12,941 nt of DNA, taken from the NCBI GenBank assembly GCA_045546255.1, contig JAZQCK010000067.1:1-12941 (forward strand), read 5' to 3'. A program made the translations under genes and the position numbers. Below, one piece after another: positions 1 to 4,998 of this stretch. The DNA comes from RGIG5612 sp045546255 (lineage in GTDB: Bacteria; Bacillota; Clostridia; Lachnospirales; Lachnospiraceae). Below the pieces are notes generated by a model. It searched no databases. It saw only the letters and a program-made list of their open reading frames with translations, and was not told the DNA's origin. Every line of letters begins with the position of its first letter. Within the stretch, counting starts at the first letter, position 1.

Positions 1-144
1 TTTTCACCGCTGCCCTGTATAAACATCGCAATCAGATCACCAAGTCCGGACGGAATGTCGAAATTTGCATAGTATCGATTATCATACAAACTGCTTCCAG
101 TAGTGACTGTTACATCCCTAAATACGGTCCTGCTATTTAACATT
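1..144 (-). CDS. Partial ORF, possible phage structural or tail-fibre piece
   Basis: A minus-strand reading frame opens at ATG 144 and runs open for 48 codons off the left edge. It reads MLNSRTVFRDVTVTTGSS and continues with a mixed polar and hydrophobic pattern that looks like a beta-rich protein. I do not recognise the family. No Shine-Dalgarno sequence precedes the ATG. The sequence just upstream is instead the ribosome site of the divergent recombinase gene. It could be the start of a structural gene, a silent cassette lacking its own start signals, or a chance frame. A plus-strand frame over the same bases is also open to about 138, which lowers confidence. Confidence 0.35.
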
Positions 145-182
145 GTCAATGAAATGATAAGATAATAATGGAGGTGATCAGT

Positions 183-1178
183 ATGATGGAAGAAATCATT
201 TCAACAATTTTACACAAAATGATAAACCACATGTCGATGGAGCAAGAAAAGCAGTTGCAGAATGTCCTATATGCAGTGCTGGGGAAGTATGAGATCAAGG
301 AACCATGTCGGGATCTCATGTGCATTGATAAGTCTTGGGAAACAGATCTGCAGAGATTTATAGAGCGCAAAAGAATCTCAGGAAAGTCAGAGAGAACGCT
401 GAAACAGTACAAGTATCAGCTGGAAAAGGCACTGACATACATCAACAAATCGGTTGATAAAATCACTGAGGCAGACCTTAACGGATATCTGGAAGCATAT
501 AAGCGGGTAAGGGCCGTGAGCAATAGCTACCTGGATGATATCAGAAGGACAATGACCAGCTTTTTCGGATGGCTCCATAAGAAGGGATTCATATCGAGGG
601 ATCCGGCAGCAGGCATTGATCCGATCAAGGTAGAAAAGAAGATCAGGAAGGCATACAGCGATGAGGAGCTGGATATCTTAAGGAGGAAGGCACAGAACTT
701 GAGAGACCAGGCGCTGATAGAAGTCCTGTATGCCACTGGAGCCAGGATCAGCGAGATCTGTTCCCTGAACCGGGAGGATGTCCATATTACTGATCGGGAG
801 ATCATCGTCAACGGTAAAGGGGCAAAAGAAAGACAGGTCTTCCTGACTCCGGTAGCGGCCATGTACCTTCTGGAGTATCTGCGACAAAGAACGGATGATA
901 ATCCTGCACTTTTTGTCAGCCTGAAAAAACCATATAACCGGCTGACCACACAAGGAGCAGGGCAGATGCTCCGGGCACTTGGCAGGGACCTGGGTATAGA
1001 AAATGTGCATGCCCACCGATTCAGGAGGACGATGGCCACACACCTGTTGAAACGAGGTTGCCCACTTGAAGAGGTAAAAACGATACTGGGACATGAAAAA
1101 GTAGAAACCACTCTGCTATATGCTCTGGTCGATAAGACAAATGTAAAATCTGATTATCATAAATATATGGCAGCGTGA
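183..1178 (+). CDS. XerC/XerD-like tyrosine recombinase
   Basis: This 331-residue site-specific recombinase should cut and rejoin DNA through a 3'-phosphotyrosine. An N-terminal core-binding (SAM-like) domain spans about residues 50-145 and the catalytic domain about 155-325. All catalytic residues are present: R188 in ATGARISE, K212 in GKGAKER, H278 and R281 in HRFRR, H304 in LGHE and Y313 in TTLLY. An extra helical segment of about 45 residues lies at the N-terminus. An in-frame ATG exists at 168, but it overlaps the GGAGGTGAT ribosome site at 170-178, so ATG 183 (or 186) is chosen. It faces the integrase gene, with the attachment region between them. It lacks the AP2-like arm-binding domain of phage integrases. 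It may therefore serve dimer resolution, DNA inversion or a second integration system rather than being the main integrase. Confidence 0.92.
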   Translation: MMEEIISTILHKMINHMSMEQEKQLQNVLYAVLGKYEIKEPCRDLMCIDKSWETDLQRFIERKRISGKSERTLKQYKYQLEKALTYINKSVDKITEADLNGYLEAYKRVRAVSNSYLDDIRRTMTSFFGWLHKKGFISRDPAAGIDPIKVEKKIRKAYSDEELDILRRKAQNLRDQALIEVLYATGARISEICSLNREDVHITDREIIVNGKGAKERQVFLTPVAAMYLLEYLRQRTDDNPALFVSLKKPYNRLTTQGAGQMLRALGRDLGIENVHAHRFRRTMATHLLKRGCPLEEVKTILGHEKVETTLLYALVDKTNVKSDYHKYMAA

Positions 1179-1223
1179 TCCGGATCGAGGGCAGCAGGCC
1201 GGGAGAGATTCCGGCCATGTTTT

Positions 1224-1245
1224 CGTGTCATATTTCGTGTCATAT
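1224..1245 (+). repeat. Left arm-type repeat pair (2 x CGTGTCATAT)
   Basis: Two direct copies of CGTGTCATAT lie with a 12-bp period. The whole 22-bp block recurs exactly at 1428-1449, on the other side of the tRNA-derived core. Directly repeated short sites flanking a core are typical arm sites bound by the N-terminal AP2-like domain of phage and Tn916-type integrases. That role is inferred. Confidence 0.7.
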
Positions 1246-1251
1246 GGCGCT

Positions 1252-1300
1252 GTAAAATGACCTAAATATCGTAAAATAACGAGGATGATTGTAAAATAAC
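1252..1300 (+). repeat. Three iterons GTAAAATRAC, about 20 bp apart
   Basis: GTAAAATGAC (1252-1261), GTAAAATAAC (1271-1280) and GTAAAATAAC (1291-1300) are direct repeats with 19 and 20 bp periods, so they lie on nearly the same DNA face. They sit between the left arm repeats and the terminator. They could be sites for an excisionase, an accessory factor or the XerC-like recombinase. Confidence 0.6.
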
Positions 1301-1308
1301 AAGGTCAA

Positions 1309-1351
1309 AAAAACCGCGTAAATAAAGGAATCCTTTACTTACGCGGTTTTT
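1309..1351. terminator. Bidirectional intrinsic terminator
   Basis: A long, nearly perfect inverted repeat with the GC-rich core ACCGCGTAA/TTACGCGGT and one internal mismatch is flanked by A residues on the left and TTTTT on the right. It can end plus-strand transcription of the XerC-like gene and minus-strand transcription after the integrase. Because it adjoins a tRNA 3' end, it may also derive from the terminator of the target tRNA gene. Confidence 0.85.
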
Positions 1352-1357
1352 GAAATC

Positions 1358-1382
1358 AGCTGGAAATGGGACTTGAACCCAT
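1358..1382 (-). other. tRNA 3'-end fragment, probable attachment-site core
   Basis: Read on the minus strand, this is a clean tRNA 3' end: T-stem ATGGG, loop TTCAAGT, closing stem CCCAT, seven acceptor bases TTCCAGC and discriminator T, with no encoded CCA. The 5' part of a tRNA is absent; unrelated sequence follows beyond 1383. The matching tRNA would begin GCTGGAA. A tRNA-Thr is my guess only. Many phage integrases recombine in tRNA 3' ends, and this lies beside the integrase gene. It is therefore the probable core of attP, or of attL if the element is integrated. Confidence 0.75.
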
Positions 1383-1427
1383 TATGTAAATGCTAAAGGT
1401 ACTGTATTTACTGCATTCATGGCATTC

Positions 1428-1449
1428 CGTGTCATATTTCGTGTCATAT
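1428..1449 (+). repeat. Right arm-type repeat pair (2 x CGTGTCATAT)
   Basis: This is an exact copy of the block at 1224-1245. It overlaps the last two codons and stop of the integrase gene, the usual place for an arm of attP next to int. Confidence 0.7.
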
Positions 1450-2475
1450 TTTAAATCTGGAGAAGTAATCATTTGCCTTTTCATTCATTTCCTGCTGTAT
1501 CTCACTCATGGAATGCCGATATACAGCTTTAAGAGTAGAATCTGTTGCCCATCCACCGCGCTGCATGATGTACTGATCCGGAATTCCAAGGGCATGCTGC
1601 ATGCTGGCACTGTAATGCCGAAGATCATGAAAACGAAAATGAGGAAGATCAAGCTTCTCAAGGATCCGTGCAAATCTGTGAGAGATGGCAGCAGGCGTCA
1701 GATCTGTCACACGGCCATTGATGCTGGTAAACTTTTCAGCAACAAAATCGGGAAAAACAATGAAACGATCACCGGCATATGATTTTGGAGATTTAATGCG
1801 CAGCGGATCCGCGCTGATCTTTGTCTCCACCATGGCCTCGCAGACATGGACCACGTTACCTGATATATTTTCAGATCTGAGAGCACAGATTTCACCTCTT
1901 CGCATCGGGCCAAAAGCGGCAAGCATGACAGGCAGCTCCATCTTGGTTCCTGCAATCTCATCCATGATGGCCTTGATATCTTCTTCGGTCGGTATATAGA
2001 GATCAGGTCTTTTCTTCTTTGGAAGTTCCATATAAGGAGAGTATTCTGGACGGTATGCTTTCAGGACTGCAGTGATCAGGCCGGAAATATTTCGGAGCGT
2101 TTTCGGTGAGAGATCATTTCTGGCAGCAACATTGATTGCATTCTGCAGATCCCGGTCTGTAAGACGGTCAACAGAGATGCTTTTGATCTCATCCAGATGA
2201 TTCCGCAGGATAGAACGGTATGCTGCAATAGTGGAAGGAGACAAGACTGCTTCTCGACTGTCAATGTACTTTTTAGCTGCTTCTCCGAATGAAAGCTTAA
2301 CAGATTTTTCCTGTTTGCGATCAATGGCAAACTGAGCCGCAAGATATTCGGCTTTTTTCTTCGTGTCTGCCGTAAAAGACTCATATCTGCTTACCTTCCT
2401 GCCGTTTACAGTTTCATACCCGGCGAAGACACGGCATCGCCAGGATCCAGAAGGAAGCTTCTTCGCTGATGCCAT
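1444..2475 (-). CDS. int: Phage integrase (tyrosine recombinase with AP2-like arm-binding domain)
   Basis: This 343-residue integrase joins phage and host attachment sites. Residues about 8-50 (SGSWRCRVFAGY, a tryptophan-containing three-strand pattern, then a helix) form the AP2-like arm-type DNA-binding domain. A SAM-like core-binding domain covers about 60-150 and the catalytic domain about 165-335. Catalytic residues visible are R192 (GPMRRGEI), K228 or K231, H283 and R286 (HDLRH), W309 in place of the second histidine, and Y319 (AVYRH). The frame is open to 2550, but ATG 2475 follows AAGGAGGT at the right distance and begins with the usual MASAKK-type start. The gene lies next to the tRNA fragment and its 3' end overlaps the right arm repeat. 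It could be transcribed by read-through from the repressor operon, because no minus-strand terminator is evident upstream. Confidence 0.96.
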   Translation of the reverse strand: MASAKKLPSGSWRCRVFAGYETVNGRKVSRYESFTADTKKKAEYLAAQFAIDRKQEKSVKLSFGEAAKKYIDSREAVLSPSTIAAYRSILRNHLDEIKSISVDRLTDRDLQNAINVAARNDLSPKTLRNISGLITAVLKAYRPEYSPYMELPKKKRPDLYIPTEEDIKAIMDEIAGTKMELPVMLAAFGPMRRGEICALRSENISGNVVHVCEAMVETKISADPLRIKSPKSYAGDRFIVFPDFVAEKFTSINGRVTDLTPAAISHRFARILEKLDLPHFRFHDLRHYSASMQHALGIPDQYIMQRGGWATDSTLKAVYRHSMSEIQQEMNEKANDYFSRFKI

Positions 2476-2506
2476 AGTATACCTCCTTAAAAAATGGCGC
2501 AAAAAT

Positions 2507-2530
2507 AGCGCAGTCTCCTTGTTCTGCGCT
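2507..2530 (-). promoter_or_regulatory. Hairpin in the integrase leader
   Basis: AGCGCAG and CTGCGCT form a perfect 7-bp GC-rich stem with a 10-nt spacer. On the minus strand it is followed by ATTTTT. It lies 32 nt ahead of the integrase start codon and could act as an attenuator limiting integrase expression. The U tract is short, so this is tentative. Confidence 0.35.
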
Positions 2531-2547
2531 CCGAAAGGTGGTATACT
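2524..2547 (+). promoter_or_regulatory. Promoter for the candidate small RNA
   Basis: The box TATACT (2542-2547) matches the -10 consensus in five of six bases. A 17-bp spacer separates it from a weak -35, TTGTTC (2519-2524). Direct repeats GTGGTATA at 2538-2545 and 2558-2565, exactly 20 bp apart, and the inverted repeat GCTCCGAAA/TTTCGGAGC (2528-2536 and 2569-2577) surround it and could be protein-binding sites. Confidence 0.45.
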
Positions 2548-2553
2548 CAAAAT

Positions 2554-2621
2554 GCTTGTGGTATAGCTTTTCGGAGCTATGCTTGCCGCTCATCCTGTTA
2601 CCAGCAGGGTGGGCGGTTTTT
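2554..2621 (+). ncRNA. Candidate small RNA, about 68 nt, two hairpins
   Basis: A plausible promoter ends at 2547 and a strong plus-strand terminator ends at 2621. No plus-strand gene of useful length lies between them. The predicted RNA contains an 8-bp hairpin (2561-2568 with 2575-2582, loop TTTCGG), then the terminator hairpin. An ATG CTT GTG GTA TAG mini-frame is too short to be convincing as a gene. Its position between integrase and the lysogeny genes suggests a regulatory role, which is inference. I do not recognise an RNA family. Confidence 0.45.
2586..2621 (+). terminator. Plus-strand intrinsic terminator
   Basis: CCGCTCATCCTG and CAGGGTGGGCGG pair over 12 bp in plus-strand RNA, with two G-U pairs and a 7-nt loop, followed by TTTTT. 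On the minus strand the two G-U pairs become C-A mismatches and there is no U tract. The element is therefore oriented for plus-strand transcripts, although the flanking protein genes are all on the minus strand. Confidence 0.75.
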
Positions 2622-2622
2622 C

Positions 2623-3435
2623 TTAATTCAACATGTCTTCATATTTTTGCTTCAATTCGATAATCCTGCCATCATTGTTGCTTTCAAAATAATAGTCCGC
2701 TGTCATTAAACCATAATAAACATCACTATCATGCATATATTCGCTGTCCGCCAGGGCGGTCTCAGCTGAGTCTTTAAGGCTGCTTATACGTTTCGAGGCT
2801 TCGTTTCCATCAATATCAAAGTTTAAATAAGCATCAAAAATATTAATTGCTTGCTGAATGTAAATTTCTGCAGCGTCGGAATATGCAGCGTTAAGATAAA
2901 TTCTTTCAAATTCTAATGAATCACTGGGTGCTCTACGTGCTTCGTCCAATCCATCCTTAAGTTCCAGAGTATCAAAAATGAGCATATTACTTTGAATAAT
3001 ACTTTCAGGACAATCTCCATATACAGACAATGTCAGACCATAATGAAATTCATCGGTGGACAGATCTTTCAAATATGAAATATGATCGTCATATTGGACG
3101 GTAACTTCTTTCATGTCTTCGCTGATCTCTATGACATCTCCGGAAACAGGTTCGCCAGTTACAAAAACAGAGTCCGGATACTTTTCGTCACTTATGGGCA
3201 ACAAATGCAAATACACATAATCTTTGTCGGATAGTGTTGATCTGGAATCGGATACAAACAATTCTCTACCAACTTTAGAATTAATGGCTTCATAGATATC
3301 CATGTTCTTTTCCGGGATATATGAAAACGAGAAATATTGATCACTATACTCCACAGAATCAGAAGCCATAACAGGCAAAGAGAACGAAAGACAAAATATC
3401 GTAGCACACGCTACCAGAGCACATCTCTTGGTCAT
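2623..3435 (-). CDS. Secreted protein of unknown function in the lysogeny module
   Basis: This is a 270-residue protein. Residues 1-24 form a classical signal peptide: MTKR, a hydrophobic core, then a VMA-S type signal peptidase I site. There is no lipobox cysteine, so it is probably released or wall-associated rather than lipid-anchored. The mature N-terminal part (about 28-155) is strand-rich and acidic. The C-terminal third (about 165-270) is predicted helical, with YSDAAEIYIQQAINIFDAYL and acidic linkers. I do not recognise the family. The start has an AAAGGAAAT ribosome site. It lies 34 bp behind the repressor gene in the same direction, so it should be made in the lysogen. Phage genes in this position encoding exported proteins include superinfection-exclusion proteins such as Ltp of Streptococcus thermophilus phage TP-J34. 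A similar role, or lysogenic conversion, is inferred from position only. Confidence 0.85.
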   Translation of the reverse strand: MTKRCALVACATIFCLSFSLPVMASDSVEYSDQYFSFSYIPEKNMDIYEAINSKVGRELFVSDSRSTLSDKDYVYLHLLPISDEKYPDSVFVTGEPVSGDVIEISEDMKEVTVQYDDHISYLKDLSTDEFHYGLTLSVYGDCPESIIQSNMLIFDTLELKDGLDEARRAPSDSLEFERIYLNAAYSDAAEIYIQQAINIFDAYLNFDIDGNEASKRISSLKDSAETALADSEYMHDSDVYYGLMTADYYFESNNDGRIIELKQKYEDMLN

Positions 3436-3469
3436 TTTTTGGTTATTTCCTTTATATAAACAATATTAC

Positions 3470-3835
3470 TCACGCGGTGTGAGATTCGATATCTTTTGTA
3501 TACTTTTCCTGCTCAGACAGGTCTACAGCATAATCGATTAACTTCTGCTTTCCAGTAGGATTAAGACTTTGATATACAGAGATTAATCTATCTTCGTTGA
3601 CATCTGGCTTTTTCTCTTGTTTTTGCTCGACAAGATCATCAAGATCTAAGAGATAAGAGGGCGTGCATTCCAAGACATGAGCCATCTTCAGAATTATAGA
3701 CCGTTTTATATTTTCGACTCTGCCATTTTCATACTTTGCAATAGCAGATTTTTGAAGCCCAATCTTCTGTGCAAGCTCTTCCTGGGTATAACCAAGCCTT
3801 AGACGTTGCTGTTTGATTCGATCCTGCATTGCCAT
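3470..3835 (-). CDS. XRE-family phage repressor (CI-like)
   Basis: This 121-residue repressor has an HTH_3 domain at about residues 5-62 (RLGYTQEELAQKIGLQKSAI, then KYENGR). A short acidic and helical tail follows, probably for dimerisation. It has no S24 peptidase domain, so RecA-stimulated self-cleavage as in lambda CI is not expected. Inactivation would need an antirepressor or protease. ATG 3835 follows GGAGGTGAT at good spacing. It is divergent from the Cro-like gene, with operators between them, and is followed by the secreted-protein gene, probably in one operon. It should hold the rightward early promoter off through the GTGTCTT palindromes. Confidence 0.92.
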   Translation of the reverse strand: MAMQDRIKQQRLRLGYTQEELAQKIGLQKSAIAKYENGRVENIKRSIILKMAHVLECTPSYLLDLDDLVEQKQEKKPDVNEDRLISVYQSLNPTGKQKLIDYAVDLSEQEKYTKDIESHTA

Positions 3836-3857
3836 TTTATCACCTCCAATTCGAATC

Positions 3858-3907
3858 GTGTCTTAATAGTAACACGAAGTGATTGGAAAGACAAGAAAAA
3901 GTGTCTT
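3858..3907. promoter_or_regulatory. Repressor operator half-sites near the leftward promoter
   Basis: GTGTCTT occurs at 3858-3864 and 3901-3907, and AAGACA at 3888-3893. These are half-sites of the 17-bp palindrome seen at 3959-3975. The segment 3857-3876 is also an imperfect palindrome, CGTGT to ACACG. Confidence 0.55.
3866..3894 (-). promoter_or_regulatory. Leftward promoter for the repressor operon
   Basis: On the minus strand, TTGTCT (3889-3894) and TACTAT (3866-3871) are separated by 17 bp and point at the repressor gene. Operator half-sites overlap the -35 box and flank the -10 box, which fits autoregulation. Confidence 0.6.
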
Positions 3908-3925
3908 AAAAATCATAATTTCTGA

Positions 3926-3954
3926 TTGACATACAAAAAATCCCATGTTATGAT
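3926..3954 (+). promoter_or_regulatory. Rightward early promoter (PR-like)
   Basis: TTGACA (3926-3931), a 17-bp spacer and TATGAT (3949-3954) form a near-consensus sigma-A promoter. Transcription should start near 3961, inside the operator palindrome, and drive the Cro-like gene and the early operon. Confidence 0.85.
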
Positions 3955-3958
3955 GCAA

Positions 3959-3975
3959 GTGTCTTGATAAGACAC
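3959..3975. promoter_or_regulatory. Operator palindrome at the rightward promoter
   Basis: GTGTCTT GAT AAGACAC is a perfect 7-3-7 inverted repeat placed over the expected start of transcription. It is the likely principal binding site of the repressor and/or the Cro-like protein. Confidence 0.8.
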
Positions 3976-3996
3976 CAAAAATAGGGAGGTGAGAAT

Positions 3997-4218
3997 TTGA
4001 ACAAAAACGCTTTAGAATCTATCATGAAATTATATGGAGACACAGGAGGGGCATTAGCCAAATATATCGGTGTCGCAAGAAGCACGTTCTCGGCAAAGAT
4101 CAATGAGAAAAATGGAGCAGAATTTACACAAGGGGAAATAATGGCAATCAAAAACCGTTACAACCTAAGTGCTGAACAGATTGAAACTATTTTTTTTAAC
4201 GACAAAGTGTCTATATAA
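3997..4218 (+). CDS. Cro-like HTH regulator (DUF739-type)
   Basis: This 73-residue HTH protein is the first gene of the rightward operon. Residues about 13-45 (TGGALAKYIGVARSTFSAKI) form the helix-turn-helix, followed by a short helical tail ending IETIFF. It resembles small phage Cro-type proteins of the DUF739 group. It starts with TTG, 4 bp after GGGAGGTGA (3984-3992), and no suitable ATG is nearby. Its promoter and operator lie directly upstream, and a second operator palindrome covers its stop codon. By analogy with lambdoid switches it should repress the leftward promoter after induction. Confidence 0.82.
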   Translation: MNKNALESIMKLYGDTGGALAKYIGVARSTFSAKINEKNGAEFTQGEIMAIKNRYNLSAEQIETIFFNDKVSI

Positions 4219-4223
4219 GACAC
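4207..4223. promoter_or_regulatory. Second operator palindrome at the end of the Cro-like gene
   Basis: GTGTCTA TAT AAGACAC matches the operator at 3959-3975 except for one base in the left arm. It overlaps the last codons and stop (4216-4218) of the Cro-like gene. A bound repressor could act as a roadblock or support looping to the upstream operator. Confidence 0.7.
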
Positions 4224-4243
4224 TTTTTAAGGACGGAGCAGAA

Positions 4244-4405
4244 ATGAACTACAAGAAAGAAATCATAAAAAGGATTCTTGAAATGTCAGGCAGCTATGCA
4301 CCGTACAACATTTTCAGCGATTGGATTCAAATGTGTTCCTTGTCGATTCAAAACGCCGTCTGTATGTTCCATGGGAAGCTTTGGGAAGATCGGGAACGGG
4401 CATAG
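4244..4405 (+). CDS. Small protein resembling the N-terminus of a phage N6-adenine DNA methylase
   Basis: This is a 53-residue protein beginning MNYKKEIIKRILEMSGSYAP. The segment APYNIFSDWIQMCSLSIQNA, followed by HGKLWEDRE, resembles from memory the N-terminal helical segment of phage-encoded N-6 adenine methylases. The methylase body, including its SAM-binding and NPPY-type motifs, is absent: the frame stops after DRERA and the next gene starts 16 bp later. ATG 4244 has an AGGACGGAG ribosome site. It could be a remnant of a deleted methylase or a free-standing small protein derived from it. Confidence 0.6.
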   Translation: MNYKKEIIKRILEMSGSYAPYNIFSDWIQMCSLSIQNAVCMFHGKLWEDRERA

Positions 4406-4421
4406 ATAGCGAGGTGCCGAA

Positions 4422-4730
4422 ATGAAAAAGTATACGGTTTGGATTTCTAACCACGAAACCAAGAAACAGGACCTGCTGGAAGTATGGGAGATGGAAAGAG
4501 AGCATATCACATCTCACGACATGAAAAACATTATTCTGGGCCTTTTTGAAACAGCAGCTGAAGGCATACAGAATAGATTTCTTACCGCAGAGGTAATGAT
4601 CGAGAAGGCCCATCTTTTTACTGTAAAGGCGGAAACGATGGTAAACGGAGCCATGATCATCGTAAACATCTTTGTCCAGAGACCAGGCGAATGCTTCCGC
4701 CAGATCAGGAGAATGGTTCTTGCAGAGTAA
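4422..4730 (+). CDS. Hypothetical early phage protein
   Basis: This 102-residue protein starts MKKYTVWISNHETKKQDLLE and is not recognised. It appears alpha/beta, with a central helical stretch about residues 30-62 and a strand-rich VNGAMIIVNIFVQRPGE segment near the C-terminus. GAGGTG lies before ATG 4422. It sits in the rightward early operon, 16 bp after the previous gene. Confidence 0.7.
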   Translation: MKKYTVWISNHETKKQDLLEVWEMEREHITSHDMKNIILGLFETAAEGIQNRFLTAEVMIEKAHLFTVKAETMVNGAMIIVNIFVQRPGECFRQIRRMVLAE

Positions 4731-4744
4731 AGGAGAATGAAAAA

Positions 4745-4879
4745 ATGAAAAGAAAACTTAGAGAAGTTCTTGATGTTATTGAGGACATTATGTCTTCAGG
4801 GGATACGACATTTTTCATTTCCATTTTTTTATCTGTAGCAGCTATAGTGATGAGCCTTCTTAGGATGTTTGGAGGGTAA
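4745..4879 (+). CDS. Small single-span membrane protein
   Basis: This is a 45-residue protein. A basic and amphipathic start, MKRKLREVLDVIEDIM, precedes one predicted membrane helix, FFISIFLSVAAIVMSLL, and a short RMFGG tail. AAAGGAG precedes ATG 4745. A nearer ATG at 4737 stops after three codons. Function is unknown. It is followed after 5 bp by another tiny membrane protein. Confidence 0.6.
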   Translation: MKRKLREVLDVIEDIMSSGDTTFFISIFLSVAAIVMSLLRMFGG

Positions 4880-4884
4880 CAGTA

Positions 4885-4998
4885 TTGAAAAAGAAAAAGG
4901 ATAAAATTGAAGAGTTTGACAATGAGTTAATCCATTTCATATGGACAGTCTTCGTGAGTATGATAACGGCCATCATAACAGTTTTGATATATAGATAG
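4885..4998 (+). CDS. Tiny single-span membrane protein (37 aa)
   Basis: A TTG-start frame reads MKKKKDKIEEFDNELIHFIW and then TVFVSMITAIITVLIYR. It has a charged N-terminus and one C-terminal membrane helix. GGAGGG lies 8 bp before the TTG, overlapping the end of the preceding gene. Its last 26 bp overlap the 3' end of the convergent minus-strand gene. It is too short for ordinary gene callers. No family is recognised. Confidence 0.5.
   Translation: MKKKKDKIEEFDNELIHFIWTVFVSMITAIITVLIYR

Noticed and set aside
527..1111. Long minus-strand frame opposite the XerC-like recombinase
   Set aside because: It is fully covered by a plus-strand gene with all catalytic motifs, and has a biased, serine- and cysteine-rich shadow composition and no ribosome site.
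1352..1390. Complete tRNA gene
   Set aside because: Only the T-arm, acceptor half and discriminator are present; no D-arm or anticodon arm can be formed from the adjacent sequence on either side.
1224..1449. CRISPR array from the repeated CGTGTCATAT blocks and GTAAAAT iterons
   Set aside because: Repeats are only 10 bp, occur in pairs and at unequal spacing, with no spacer-sized units and no cas genes.
1390..1782. Plus-strand frame of 130 codons across the integrase 3' end
   Set aside because: It is antisense to the integrase catalytic domain, lacks a ribosome site and has no domain-like sequence.
3470..3835. LexA/CI-type self-cleaving repressor
   Set aside because: The protein ends at 121 residues with no S24 peptidase domain, no cleavage site and no Ser-Lys catalytic pair.
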